Assembly (NCBI GenBank): GCA_028686075.1
Contig: JAQUCT010000002.1
Location: forward strand, 67,432-131,431
DNA: 64,000 nt
Reading direction: 5' to 3'
Origin: Bacillota bacterium
GTDB lineage: Bacteria > Bacillota > Clostridia > Ch29
The notes under the pieces were generated by a model that had not been told where the DNA came from, did no database searches, and was given only the letters and a program-made list of their open reading frames with translations. This document shows positions 26,738 to 35,547 of this stretch, piece by piece. The position numbers and the translations under genes are program-made. Position 1 is the stretch's first letter. Each line of letters begins with the position of its first letter.

Positions 26738-27838
26738 TCATTCCCTGACTACGAAATAATTGCCGGGCAGCTTTTGTATATGTCCCTCCACCTCCAGATA
26801 GGTAAGCAGGGCGTTAAGTTCGTTTATTTGTAAAGAACTTTCGGCCAGCAGTTCCTCTATATGAACAGGCTGCACTCCTATTAGCCTTAGCACTTTGTCC
26901 TCAGTTTTTCCAGTTGCGTTTCTTATTAACCCGGGATTATCGTCTTTTTTTACGCTGCTTTGAAATGTTACTAACGGAAACTCCTCCAGAATATCCCCAA
27001 CCTGTTTAACTATCTTGGCTCCCTCTTTTATTAGGTTGTTTGTTCCGGCACTTGTGGCACTGTTTATGTTTCCGGGTACCGCAAACACTTCACGATTCTG
27101 TTCCAGGGCAAAATCGGCAGTTATAAGTGCTCCGCTCCTTTCAGAAGCCTCTACAACCACAACTCCCAGCGACAGCCCGCTTATAAGCCTGTTGCGGGCC
27201 GGAAAATTGCCCCTTAAGGGGCTGGTTCCCGGCGGGTATTCGCTTAGCAGTAGCCCATCGTTGGGTATTTCCTTCATAAGCTGATAGTTCTCCCGTGGGT
27301 ATATCACGTCCAGCCCGTTACCCATAACCGCTATGGTGGAACCGCCCACCGCCAGGGTGCCCTTATGGGCATAGCTGTCGATGCCCCTAGCCAGACCGCT
27401 TACAATGGTAAACCCGGCCCTTGCAAGCTGCTCCGCCAGTTTAAACGCCACCTTCTTCCCGTAGTAGCTGGCGTTTCTTGAACCTACGACAGCTATACAG
27501 TTTCGTTTAAGGGCGCAGCTGTTACCCTTTACGTACAACAGGTAGGGTGGGTTGTATATTTCCTTCAAAAGGTCAGGATAGTGTCTCGACGACAGGGATA
27601 TTGTCGATATACCGTGCCTCTTAAGGCTATCCATACAGCGTTCCAGCCTCTCCTCACTCCTGCTTGCAATAATAACTCTGCTAAGTTCCCTGTCGATACC
27701 CTTTACCCTTTTTAGGTCCTCCCCGCTGGCTTCCCATACCGACTTTGCGGACCCGAAATGCTCTACAAGCCGTCTTATACGTATGCCTCCCAAATGCTTT
27801 ATCCCGGAAAGCCATACCAGGTATTTGTCCTGTTCCAT
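26738..27838 (-). CDS. dprA: DNA-processing protein DprA (Smf)
   Basis: DprA loads RecA on incoming single-stranded DNA during transformation. An N-terminal SAM/HhH-like region (GIRIRRLVEHFG), the central Rossmann fold (IAVVGSRNASYYGKK, FTIVSGLARGIDSYAH, VIYPRENYQL) and a C-terminal winged-helix (DLEELLAESSLQINELNALLTYLEVEG-like) are present in 366 residues. Its presence does not by itself show natural competence; no com genes other than the ComM-like yifB are in the window. Confidence 0.96.
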   Translation of the reverse strand: MEQDKYLVWLSGIKHLGGIRIRRLVEHFGSAKSVWEASGEDLKRVKGIDRELSRVIIASRSEERLERCMDSLKRHGISTISLSSRHYPDLLKEIYNPPYLLYVKGNSCALKRNCIAVVGSRNASYYGKKVAFKLAEQLARAGFTIVSGLARGIDSYAHKGTLAVGGSTIAVMGNGLDVIYPRENYQLMKEIPNDGLLLSEYPPGTSPLRGNFPARNRLISGLSLGVVVVEASERSGALITADFALEQNREVFAVPGNINSATSAGTNNLIKEGAKIVKQVGDILEEFPLVTFQSSVKKDDNPGLIRNATGKTEDKVLRLIGVQPVHIEELLAESSLQINELNALLTYLEVEGHIQKLPGNYFVVRE

Positions 27839-27856
27839 AGTATCTCACCCCTTAAA

Positions 27857-29371
27857 TCAACCAGTTATTCTATATTGAAGCGCTTCGGCTATATCTCCTG
27901 TTTCTACGCCTACCCTGCCCGCAAGGTCGGCTACGGTCCTGGCCACCTTAAGCACCTTAACGTATCCCCTTGCGCTTAAGTCAAGCCTCCTATAGGTCCT
28001 GTTCAAAAATTCCAGAGCATCGGTGCCCACCCGGCAGTATTCCTCTATGTCCTTTATGGATAGCTGTGAGTTATACATAATTCTTCTTTCCTTCAACCTA
28101 TTATATTGAATCTCCCGGGCCCTCATTACCCTTTCTTTTACCTGTGATGAGGTAAGGCCGGAGCTTTTTTGTTCCAGGTCCTCCATAGGAACCCTTGATA
28201 CCTCAACCTGCAGGTCAATCCTGTCCAAAAGCGGCCCTGAAATCTTACCAAAATATCTTTGAATATCCCTTGGCGAGCACCGGCATTCCCGGGTATGGTC
28301 TCCGTAATAGCCGCAGGGACAGGGATTAGCACTTGCCGCAAGTAGGAACTTCGCCGGAAAGGAGAAGGTTGCGCTTATTCTTGAAACGGTAATTGTCTCA
28401 TTTTCCACCGGCTGCCGGAGCGTTTCCAAAACCCTCCTTGGAAACTCCGGCAGCTCATCCAAAAATAAAACGCCCTGATGGGCAAGGCTTATCTCACCCG
28501 GTTTGGGGATGCTACCGCCACCTACCAGAGAAACGGCTGAAATAGTGTGGTGAGGTGCCCGGAAGGGAGGGCTTTTTATAATCGATTTGCCCTCAAGTTT
28601 ATCCGCTATACTGTATATCTTGGTCACTTCAAGGGCCTGTTGCGGGTTAAGGTCCGGCAGTATTGTCTGCAGCCTTCTGGCAAGCATCGTCTTTCCTGAA
28701 CCGGGGGGTCCTACAAGTATTATATTGTGCATGCCGGCGGCGGCTATCTCCAGTGCCCTTTTTGCACTCTCCTGGCCCTTCACATCGGCAAGGTCCATTT
28801 GGGCAATCGCCGCTACTTCCTCAGTCTCTTCTTCCCTGGTGTAACCCTCGTATTTATTGGGGTTTTCCAGAAAATCCACCGTTTCCTGCAGAGTTTTTAC
28901 CTCAATTATCTCCATGCCTTCAACAATGGATGCCTCCTTCGCATTGTTATGGGGTAGCACAATCCTCTTAAAACCCATTTCCCTTAAGGCAATGACCATG
29001 GTCAGCACTCCCTTTACTCCTTTGACCTGGCCGCCCAGTGATAGTTCTCCTATAAAGGCGGTACCCTCCAGTGAAAGGGCCGGCGAAACCTGACCCGAAG
29101 ACAAAAGTACTCCTAAAGCTATGGGCAGGTCGTAAAATGCACCTTCCTTCCTTATATCCGCAGGGGCCATATTAACGGTTATCCTGCTCAAGGGAAACTC
29201 CATGCCGGAGTTTTTTATGGCAGACCTTACCCTTTCCTTGGATTCGTTCACTGCTGCATCGGGCAGTCCCACTATTGAGCAGGAAGGTAAACCGTTGGAT
29301 ATATAGGTTTCAACCTCGACGCAAAACCCCTCAAGGCCAAAAAAGCAACAACTGTATATTTTGGATAGCAT
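27857..29371 (-). CDS. yifB: YifB/ComM-family Mg-chelatase-like AAA+ ATPase
   Basis: An N-terminal Lon-protease-like S5 fold (about 1-170), a Mg-chelatase AAA+ module with GPPGSGKTMLARR and FLDELPEF, and a C-terminal Mg_chelatase_C domain (RTYRRLDLSARGYVKVLKVARTVADL). ComM homologues act as branch-migration helicases in transformation and recombination. The start was moved from GTG to an ATG three codons later with GAGGTGG six bases upstream. The neighbouring dprA fits a DNA-uptake or recombination role. Confidence 0.94.
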   Translation of the reverse strand: MLSKIYSCCFFGLEGFCVEVETYISNGLPSCSIVGLPDAAVNESKERVRSAIKNSGMEFPLSRITVNMAPADIRKEGAFYDLPIALGVLLSSGQVSPALSLEGTAFIGELSLGGQVKGVKGVLTMVIALREMGFKRIVLPHNNAKEASIVEGMEIIEVKTLQETVDFLENPNKYEGYTREEETEEVAAIAQMDLADVKGQESAKRALEIAAAGMHNIILVGPPGSGKTMLARRLQTILPDLNPQQALEVTKIYSIADKLEGKSIIKSPPFRAPHHTISAVSLVGGGSIPKPGEISLAHQGVLFLDELPEFPRRVLETLRQPVENETITVSRISATFSFPAKFLLAASANPCPCGYYGDHTRECRCSPRDIQRYFGKISGPLLDRIDLQVEVSRVPMEDLEQKSSGLTSSQVKERVMRAREIQYNRLKERRIMYNSQLSIKDIEEYCRVGTDALEFLNRTYRRLDLSARGYVKVLKVARTVADLAGRVGVETGDIAEALQYRITG

Positions 29372-29403
29372 AAAGACCACCTCTTCAAAGCTTTTGTTAC
29401 AGC

Positions 29404-29775
29404 TTATTGAACCGCATCAAAGGCATCCTTTATCAGCCGTATCTGTTTCACCGCGCCGTCCTGTACCACCACTTCCACCACGTCAAATCTTATCTGCCGG
29501 TACAGCATCCTGTGACGGGCTAAATAAGACACCGCAATTCTGGTTAACCTGCGCTGTTTAGTGTGGTTGACGGCCTCACCGGGGGTACCGTAACGGGTAT
29601 TCCGCCTGGTTTTTACCTCCACAAAAGCGAGTACCTTATCATCGAAACCTATTATATCCGCCTCTCCCTGTTTGTCCCGGTAGTTAGTCTCAATTATTCT
29701 GTATCCCATATCTTCCAGGTATCTTCTAGCAGCCTCTTCCCCCATTTTACCTATTGACCTGCCGGAGGTCATCAT
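29404..29775 (-). CDS. yraN: YraN family (UPF0102) putative endonuclease-like protein
   Basis: A 123-residue protein starting MMTSGRSIGKMGEEAARRYLE. It shows the PD-(D/E)XK-like signature GEADIIGFDDKVLAFVEVKTRR, typical of the YraN/UPF0102 family, whose cellular role is poorly known. The track start lies well inside flhX; I chose the ATG about six bases after GGGG, which still overlaps the flhX end by 29 bases. The adjacent ATG codons make the exact start uncertain. Confidence 0.88.
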   Translation of the reverse strand: MMTSGRSIGKMGEEAARRYLEDMGYRIIETNYRDKQGEADIIGFDDKVLAFVEVKTRRNTRYGTPGEAVNHTKQRRLTRIAVSYLARHRMLYRQIRFDVVEVVVQDGAVKQIRLIKDAFDAVQ

Positions 29776-30040
29776 TTTCATCCCCTTTTTGGTAATCAAG
29801 CAAGTATATAAACGATAGGACTTCGGCAACTATTTTATAAAGCTCGGGAGGTATCTCCTTCCCTATTCCTACGCTGCCAAGCCTCACTGCAAGTTCTTCC
29901 TCCCTGTAGAGGGGCACTCCGGCCTTAGCAGCAATCTCCAATAGCCTGTCCGCCAAAGGTCCCTCACCGTAGGCCGTCAGCCTGGGAGCGTTGTCCCCAT
30001 TGCTATATTCTATTGACGCCGCAATCCGTTTATTACCCAT
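29747..30040 (-). CDS. flhX: FlhB C-domain-like protein (FlhX/YlqH), stand-alone export-switch paralogue
   Basis: A 97-residue soluble protein matching only the C-terminal part of FlhB (compare IPPELYKIVAEVLSFIYLLD with IPPDLYQAVAEVLALVYSIN of the FlhB in this window). The NPTH cleavage motif is absent, and the start corresponds to just after the cleavage site. Homologues (FlhX, YlqH) can partly replace the cleaved FlhB C-fragment. It follows a YlqG-like gene, as in B. subtilis, far from the main flagellar operon. Confidence 0.88.
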   Translation of the reverse strand: MGNKRIAASIEYSNGDNAPRLTAYGEGPLADRLLEIAAKAGVPLYREEELAVRLGSVGIGKEIPPELYKIVAEVLSFIYLLDYQKGDENDDLRQVNR

Positions 30041-30043
30041 AGG

Positions 30044-31303
30044 CTACACCTTCAAATCTATAAATTTATCAGATATCTGTGACTTTATCTCCGCCTTTTT
30101 GCAGCAGTCTATACGGTTTACACTAAACCCGAGCTTCTCAAGTCCTCTCCTCAAAATATGCTTTTCTCTGTCAATAAGCCTTTTTGTGTAGTCCCTCTCA
30201 ACAAAAAAGTCGCATTCCATGTCTTTTTGTGCAAGTTTTATATGTGTCTTAATACTCCCCATATTGGGAGCCTTTGTTTCAATCTCCAGTTCCAAAACTT
30301 CATCCTGTCGGTCATTTCCACCGCTCCTGCCTTTGCTGTTTCTAATGATACACCCACATAATTCTCCTTTAAAAAGAAAGGGGAAAACGCAGAGGTTCTG
30401 ACCATCTGTCACTTTGTCAAGGAGTTCAGTCCTTTGAGCCAGAAGCTCCGCTGCTGCCCGTTGCCGGGGCGTGGCTTTTCCGGCCTTTTCAATGCTTTCC
30501 AATAATACTTTTATGTCAACCGGCTCCACTGTGGGCCGCTTTGATTCCGTCTCGGCCTGCTCCTCTTTCAATCGAGCTTGTTTAAAAATAAGTTTCAACA
30601 ATATGTCTGGGAATCCTTTATTTTCCCTTAAGTTTTTTGCCAGCACAACATTCGTCAGGTTTAACCTCAATCCGCACTTAATGAGTTTTATTACATCCTC
30701 CGCCTCCACTCCGGGCAGTTCCGCCAAAAGCAAGGACAATTTTTGGATGCTGTCGGCTGCCTGCTGGCCAATTGGGACCTCTTCCTTTGGCCCTAAAAGC
30801 CACCTTACCAATTCCCCCAAGGGTGCGTTTAAAAGGTCAATATCCGCCGGCGGAAGATACTCCGTCGATAGCAACGCATTGTCCAACAGGTAGGAGATAT
30901 GCTTTACCGCCCTCTTTACCGCCTCAATACTACCCGGAGTTACAGGCAGGCCGTTTTCCATCATTTTATAAATAATACCTGTATCCTCAATGGCTGTACA
31001 GGTACTGTATTCTCCTTTAATGCTTTCTGTGGTGCTTAAGTGGTACCCTTTACTCGAGACAATCTCAAGTTCTATCCTTTCCTCTCCTATTCCCTTAACC
31101 TGCAGCTTTATTATCTGGTCCTTGCAAATTTCCAGGTCTGCGAGCAGTTTTGTTTGAAGGACCCTTCCGCTTTTTAGCATAAGCAGCAGCGTTCGGTCCC
31201 GAATCTCCATGATTCTGGCCGCAAAGATTTCCCCCACCTTAAGGTCGGGACTTTCCTTTGTCCTTTGGGTTATAAGTTTCACGATTACAGGGTCTAGTTC
31301 CAT
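30044..31303 (-). CDS. YlqG-like protein of unknown function
   Basis: A 419-residue soluble protein placed between rnhB and flhX, the ylqG position. The N-terminal region (KVGEIFAARIMEIRDRTLLLMLKSGRVLQTKLLADL) looks like a small beta-barrel. The C-terminal third (ELEIETKAPNMGSIKTHIKLAQKDMECDFFVER...LEKLGFSVNRIDC) recalls the FliK Flg_hook fold. With the FlhB-C-like neighbour, a FliK/FlhB-like pair is suggested; this is inference. The ATG overlaps the rnhB stop (TAATG) and has GGAGG eight bases before, so the track start was dropped. Confidence 0.75.
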   Translation of the reverse strand: MELDPVIVKLITQRTKESPDLKVGEIFAARIMEIRDRTLLLMLKSGRVLQTKLLADLEICKDQIIKLQVKGIGEERIELEIVSSKGYHLSTTESIKGEYSTCTAIEDTGIIYKMMENGLPVTPGSIEAVKRAVKHISYLLDNALLSTEYLPPADIDLLNAPLGELVRWLLGPKEEVPIGQQAADSIQKLSLLLAELPGVEAEDVIKLIKCGLRLNLTNVVLAKNLRENKGFPDILLKLIFKQARLKEEQAETESKRPTVEPVDIKVLLESIEKAGKATPRQRAAAELLAQRTELLDKVTDGQNLCVFPFLFKGELCGCIIRNSKGRSGGNDRQDEVLELEIETKAPNMGSIKTHIKLAQKDMECDFFVERDYTKRLIDREKHILRRGLEKLGFSVNRIDCCKKAEIKSQISDKFIDLKV

Positions 31304-32079
31304 TAATACTGCCTCCGAATATTTTGTATGAAGGTTTTTCGGTGCAAAGGGCATGGACCGTATTTTAGGATGGCCGAAATGTGCTCTTTGGTTCCGTAGC
31401 CCTTATTCTGCTTGAAGTTATACTGGGGGTAACACCGGTCCACTGCTTTCATATACTCGTCCCGGGCTACCTTGGCTATTATGCTGGCCGCCGCAACCGA
31501 CAGGCATCTGCTGTCACCCTTTACCACACTTTTCTGGTAAAGGCTGCAGTCCGGCAGTTTTATTGCATCAAGCAGCAGGCAGTCGGGCTTTTTTGTAAGC
31601 TTTTCCACCGCAATGGTAGCGGCTTTATACGTTGCCCTAAGTATGTTAATCCTGTCGATCTCGCTGTTATCCACCATCCCTATACCATAGGCGACGGCTT
31701 CATTAATTATTCGCCTATATAAATACTCCCTCCGTCTCGGGGAAAGTTTCTTTGAATCGTTTATACCGGGTACAAAAAAATCCACTGGCAGTATAACCGC
31801 CGCAGCTACAACCGGCCCGGATAGCGGCCCGCGTCCCGCTTCGTCTATACCCGCTACCAGAGTGTATCCTTTTTGCATAAGTCCGTTCTCTATTCTTTTC
31901 ATACTATTTATTCTTTCGATCTCAAGGGCTTCCCTCTTTAACTTTCCCTGTATTCTTCTGCCAAGGTTTCTAACCCCTGCCCGGTGGTCGTCAAGAAGCC
32001 CGGGGATAAGCCGGCGTTGTTCCTCGCTGTCCAATTCCTCTATGAAGGCCCTTATCTGGTCCACGCTTCCGGTTAGCAT
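31303..32079 (-). CDS. rnhB: Ribonuclease HII
   Basis: RNase HII removes ribonucleotides and RNA primers from RNA-DNA hybrids. The catalytic motif GIDEAGRGPLSGP (D79, E80) is intact, followed by NDSKKLSPRRRE, LLLDAIKLPD and the GYGTKEHISAI motif. The 78-residue N-terminal extension is common in Bacillota RnhB. Length is 258. It is in the conserved rbgA-rnhB-ylqG order. Confidence 0.97.
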   Translation of the reverse strand: MLTGSVDQIRAFIEELDSEEQRRLIPGLLDDHRAGVRNLGRRIQGKLKREALEIERINSMKRIENGLMQKGYTLVAGIDEAGRGPLSGPVVAAAVILPVDFFVPGINDSKKLSPRRREYLYRRIINEAVAYGIGMVDNSEIDRINILRATYKAATIAVEKLTKKPDCLLLDAIKLPDCSLYQKSVVKGDSRCLSVAAASIIAKVARDEYMKAVDRCYPQYNFKQNKGYGTKEHISAILKYGPCPLHRKTFIQNIRRQY

Positions 32080-32099
32080 AGAATTCCCCCCATTACAGC

Positions 32100-32963
32100 T
32101 TACTCCTCACCCAGGTCGGCCTGGGGTTCCTCTAAGGATATGCGGCCCAGCCTTCCGGTTCTAAAGTCCTCAAGCAATATCCCTGAAACTCTTAGGGTGT
32201 CTTTTTTGCCGTCCTTCATAAGACAGCCCCTTTTTTCCGCTATTTGCTCCAGTACCCCGTAGGGGGTGTCCTTGGGTCCCAAAACCCCGTAACCCTTTTC
32301 CAGTAGACTCGAATCGGCGGCTATAAGCCTTTCAATAAGCTTAAGGGCTAGTTCTTCAAGGCTTAGTATTTCCGACCTTATAGCCCCTGTCAGGGCGAGA
32401 TTTATTCCCACCCTCTCCTCCTCAAACTTGGGCCAAAGTACCCCCGGTGTGTCCAAAAGGTCTATGCGTTTTGTAACCTTTATCCACTGTTTTCCCCTGG
32501 TCACGCCGGGCCTGCCCCCTGTCTTAGCGGAAGCTTTGCCGGCTATACGGTTAATAAGAGATGATTTGCCTACGTTAGGGATACCCACTATCATTACCCG
32601 TATGGGCCTGTTTCGCCTGCCCCGCCTTTGCCATCTTTCCCGTATATTCTCTCCCAGTACCTCAAGTTGCTCCAGCAGGTCCCGGACACCGGACCCTTTT
32701 TTGGAATCCACTGCCACAACAGGCGTGTGCTGTCTTTTATAATGCTCTATCCATTGAGAGGTTACTAAAGGATTGGCAAGGTCGCATTTGTTAAGCACAA
32801 CAACCCTCTTGGATGCGGGTATAAGCCTTTTAAGCTCCGGGTTGCTGCTAGAATAAGGTATCCTTGCATCCAACAGCTCTATACTTAAGTCCACCAGATG
32901 TACGTTTTCCTTTATTTGTCTTAATGTTTTGGTCATGTGACCCGGGAACCATTGAACTTTCAC
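32100..32963 (-). CDS. rbgA: Ribosome biogenesis GTPase RbgA (YlqF)
   Basis: A circularly permuted GTPase needed for late 50S assembly. The motif order is G4 (NKCDL, about 58), G5, then G1 (GIPNVGKSSLIN, about 127), G2 and G3 (DTPG), which proves the permutation. It starts MKVQWFPGHMTKTLRQI, the family's hallmark. The C-terminal ANTAR-like domain completes 287 residues. It lies between lepB and rnhB. Confidence 0.97.
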   Translation of the reverse strand: MKVQWFPGHMTKTLRQIKENVHLVDLSIELLDARIPYSSSNPELKRLIPASKRVVVLNKCDLANPLVTSQWIEHYKRQHTPVVAVDSKKGSGVRDLLEQLEVLGENIRERWQRRGRRNRPIRVMIVGIPNVGKSSLINRIAGKASAKTGGRPGVTRGKQWIKVTKRIDLLDTPGVLWPKFEEERVGINLALTGAIRSEILSLEELALKLIERLIAADSSLLEKGYGVLGPKDTPYGVLEQIAEKRGCLMKDGKKDTLRVSGILLEDFRTGRLGRISLEEPQADLGEE

Positions 32964-32977
32964 TTAAAATACCCCTT

Positions 32978-33499
32978 TTATTGTATTTTTTCTGGCGGAA
33001 ACGGCCACATTCTCAGCACCGCTTCTCCCCGGACGTTGTCAAGCGGTACAAACCCCACATCGGAAAATCGGCTGTCCCTGCTGTCGTTTCTATTATCACC
33101 CAATACAAACACTGTATTCGGGGGCACCACCACCTCTGGGAAATTGCCCAGGGGCCTTTCGTTTATATAGGGTTCGTCCAACTCGGTGCCGTTTAAATAC
33201 ACCCTGTGGTCTCGGACCTCTACCCTGTCCCCCTCTACCCCTATTACCCTTTTTATGAAAATTAGCGACGGATCTGCGGGGTATTCAAACACCACAATAT
33301 CCCCGCACTGTGGTCCTCCGAGCCGATAGCCAATTTTGTTAACGGCCAGCCTGTCCCTATCCCTTAAAGTGGGCAGCATTGAGGACCCGTCCACCAGCAC
33401 CGTTTCAAATACAAAGGCCTTTATTACAATCGCTAATATTATTGCTATTACAATGGATTCTACCCATTCCCTGACCTGACTTTTTGTGCCTGAAGCCAT
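32978..33499 (-). CDS. lepB: Signal peptidase I
   Basis: A 173-residue type I signal peptidase with one N-terminal membrane anchor (about 13-33). The catalytic serine is S40 in DGSSMLPTL and the general base is K83 in FIKRVIGVEGD; GDNRNDSRDSR is also conserved. It cleaves secretory preproteins outside the membrane. It comes after the rplS terminator, so it may need its own promoter; none is obvious in the 90-base gap. Confidence 0.97.
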   Translation of the reverse strand: MASGTKSQVREWVESIVIAIILAIVIKAFVFETVLVDGSSMLPTLRDRDRLAVNKIGYRLGGPQCGDIVVFEYPADPSLIFIKRVIGVEGDRVEVRDHRVYLNGTELDEPYINERPLGNFPEVVVPPNTVFVLGDNRNDSRDSRFSDVGFVPLDNVRGEAVLRMWPFPPEKIQ

Positions 33500-33571
33500 A
33501 TGCGCCCCTCCCGTTAATGTCCCGTCCTTAAAATACCGGCCTTTTATTTGCTAACCGAATCTTCGCGGGCC

Positions 33572-33609
33572 GTAAAACAAATTATGGGACTGCCATCAGT
33601 CCCATAATT
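33572..33609 (-). terminator. Intrinsic terminator after rplS
   Basis: On the minus strand a 12-pair perfect stem, AATTATGGGACT / AGTCCCATAATT with a six-base loop, begins four bases after the rplS stop and is followed by TGTTTTACGG. The T-tract is short but the stem is strong. It would end the rplS transcript before lepB. Confidence 0.75.
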
Positions 33610-33613
33610 AATG

Positions 33614-33955
33614 CTATCTTCTTTCTTTAACCCTGGCAGCCTTGCCCACTCTATCTCGAAGATAATAAAGCCTTGCTCTTCTTATCCTTCCCTTTCTGAC
33701 CACTTCTATATTATCCAGTTTGGGAGAATTCAAAAGAAATGTCCTTTCAACACCCACCCCGTATGAAATCCTTCTTACAGTGAAGGACTCGTTAACGCCA
33801 CCGTTCTGTCTCTTTATTACAGTCCCCTCAAAGACCTGTATCCTTTCCCTGCTGCCTTCCTTTATCTTTACGTGTACCCTAACGGTATCACCCACCTGAA
33901 ACTGCGGTATTTCCTTTTTAAGCTGTCCGCTTTCAACCATTTTAATAAGGTCCAT
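33614..33955 (-). CDS. rplS: 50S ribosomal protein L19
   Basis: L19 binds at the 30S-50S interface. The sequence ([29 protein letters not shown]...[54 protein letters not shown]) is unmistakable. The track start is seven codons early; AAGGAGGT lies five bases before the ATG used here, giving 113 residues. A consensus promoter and a structured leader precede it. Confidence 0.98.
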   Translation of the reverse strand: MDLIKMVESGQLKKEIPQFQVGDTVRVHVKIKEGSRERIQVFEGTVIKRQNGGVNESFTVRRISYGVGVERTFLLNSPKLDNIEVVRKGRIRRARLYYLRDRVGKAARVKERR

Positions 33956-34022
33956 TTTGTACCTCCTTCCCTCCAAGGCGTTCGTACTGCCTAAAAAGCA
34001 GAATTGGACCGCCGTTATGCCA
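33956..34022 (-). ncRNA. Putative L19 leader (autoregulatory 5' UTR of rplS)
   Basis: The transcript from the promoter inside the trmD end would start here and reach the rplS ATG. It contains CUGC/GCAG around a U-rich loop, plus GGCG...CGCC and UCCAA...UUGGA pairings. The last two cross each other, so a pseudoknot next to the SD sequence is possible. L19 leaders are known before rplS in Bacillota; I identify this one by position and pairing only. Confidence 0.45.
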
Positions 34023-34028
34023 AATGCT

Positions 34029-34057
34029 ATTATAGCACATGGAACGCCATATCACAA
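34029..34057 (-). promoter_or_regulatory. Sigma-A promoter of rplS
   Basis: The minus strand reads TTGTGA, 17 bases, TATAAT, with TG one base before the -10 (TGCTATAAT). The -35 overlaps the trmD stop codon. This gives L19 its own transcript beside read-through from the trmD cluster. Confidence 0.8.
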
Positions 34058-34783
34058 TTTATTTTTCCCTTTTAGGGGCCTTTTACCATCACACTCTGTA
34101 AACTGCACGCCTTCCAAAAGGTCAGGCCTTAGGACCCTGGTCGCCTCTATCGCCTTTTCCCTTTTCCATTCCTCTATCCTTTTATGATTACCCGAAAGCA
34201 GTACTTCCGGCACCTTCATACCCATAAACTCCGCCGGTCTTGTGTACTGGGGATACTCAAGCAGCCCCCCGGTAAAAGATTCCTCCTCTAGGGACTTAAG
34301 GCTTCCTATTACCCCCGGCAGCAGCCTTGCAACCGCGTCCACTATTACCATTGCGGGCAGCTCTCCGCCAGTTAAAACATAATCGCCTATGGAAACCTCC
34401 TCGTCCACCATGCTGTCTATTACTCTCTGATCCACACCCTCATAGTGCCCGCATAGGATAACCAGATGGGATTGTCTGCTCAGCGCGACGGCTTTTTCCT
34501 GCACAAAAGGTTTCCCCCGCGGGCTTGTGAGTATAACCCGGGCATCGGGGCAGCCTTTCTTAACTGAAGCTATCGCTTCATGAATAGGCTGCGGCATCAT
34601 CACCATACCGGCGCCTCCTCCATAGGGGTAATCGTCAACCCTCCGGTGCTTGTCCCGGGAAAAGTCCCTTATGTTGACAACGTTAACCTCTATTATACCT
34701 CTTTCTACAGCCTTTCCCAGAATACTGCTACCTAAAAGTGCGTCAAACATCTCCGGGAAAAGGGTGAGAATATCAATCTTCAC
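34052..34783 (-). CDS. trmD: tRNA (guanine-37-N1)-methyltransferase
   Basis: TrmD makes m1G37 using S-adenosylmethionine through a trefoil knot. It begins MKIDILTLFPEMF; the knot segments include LVILCGHYEGVDQRV and SIGDYVLTGGELPAM, both with conserved glycines. The C-domain has HKRIEEWKREKA. Length is 243. It overlaps rimM by four bases (ATGA). Confidence 0.98.
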   Translation of the reverse strand: MKIDILTLFPEMFDALLGSSILGKAVERGIIEVNVVNIRDFSRDKHRRVDDYPYGGGAGMVMMPQPIHEAIASVKKGCPDARVILTSPRGKPFVQEKAVALSRQSHLVILCGHYEGVDQRVIDSMVDEEVSIGDYVLTGGELPAMVIVDAVARLLPGVIGSLKSLEEESFTGGLLEYPQYTRPAEFMGMKVPEVLLSGNHKRIEEWKREKAIEATRVLRPDLLEGVQFTECDGKRPLKGKNKL

Positions 34784-35286
34784 TCAACCAACCCCTCCGG
34801 CAGTTGCACCCTAATGGTCTTTTTGGCGATATCAATATCCTTTACCATCTCTTTGACTGCCGGTATTAGTATTTCTCCCCTTTCCCCCTTCACCACGTAT
34901 AAATCGTTGGTGCCGAGGGATAATACGTCCTCCACTTCGCCCAGCAGTTCGCCGTCAGTGGTAAAGACTTTGCATCCTATTATATCGAACATATAAAAGT
35001 GCCCCTCTTCCAGTTTGGCCAAGTTGGCCCTGTCAACTTCCAGGTACCTACCCTTTAGTGCCTCTACCGAATTTGCGTCGTCATACCCCTTTAGTTTTAA
35101 AGCAACACAATTCTTCTTATAGGGTCTGTACCTTTCCACCTCCACCGGCAGCCTGATGTTTCCGGAGTTTATAAAGCAGTCCTTAAGGTCTTCAAAGCGG
35201 TCGGGGACATTGCTAATAAGGAGTACTTTCATTTCGCCCCTTAATCCCAGGGTGTTTGCAATATACCCGATTCTGTAATAATCCAT
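34780..35286 (-). CDS. rimM: 16S rRNA processing protein RimM
   Basis: RimM helps 30S head maturation and binds S19. The N-terminal barrel (RIGYIANTLGLRGEMKVLLISNVPDRF) and the C-terminal PRC-barrel (GHFYMFDIIGCKVFTTDGELLGEVEDVLSLGTNDLYVVKGERGEILIPAV) are complete in 168 residues. It lies between khpA and trmD. Confidence 0.97.
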   Translation of the reverse strand: MDYYRIGYIANTLGLRGEMKVLLISNVPDRFEDLKDCFINSGNIRLPVEVERYRPYKKNCVALKLKGYDDANSVEALKGRYLEVDRANLAKLEEGHFYMFDIIGCKVFTTDGELLGEVEDVLSLGTNDLYVVKGERGEILIPAVKEMVKDIDIAKKTIRVQLPEGLVE

Positions 35287-35302
35287 TAGGACATCACCAC
35301 TT

Positions 35303-35533
35303 TTATTCTATTATCTCCACCATTACCCTTTTGCTTTGTTTCACGGCCGATGCCTTAACTATTGTCCTTATTGCCTTGGCGATCCTGCCCTGTTTGCCTA
35401 TAACCTTACCCATGTCCTCTGGGGCCACCTTCAGTTCCACTATTATCGACTGTTCGCCGTCCACCTGCTTTACCGAAACCTCTTCAGGATGGTCAACAAG
35501 GGAACGAGCTATAAATTCAACCAATGCCTTCAT
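35303..35533 (-). CDS. khpA: KH-domain RNA-binding protein KhpA (YlqC)
   Basis: A single KH domain of 76 residues (MKALVEFIARSLVDHPEEV...) with the GxxG-type loop GKQGRIAKAIRTIV. KhpA partners KhpB/Jag in RNA binding. The track begins at GTG two codons earlier; the ATG is seven bases from GGAGG and gives the usual N-terminus. Neighbours rpsP and rimM are the standard ones. Confidence 0.95.
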   Translation of the reverse strand: MKALVEFIARSLVDHPEEVSVKQVDGEQSIIVELKVAPEDMGKVIGKQGRIAKAIRTIVKASAVKQSKRVMVEIIE

Positions 35534-35547
35534 AGTCACACCTCCGG

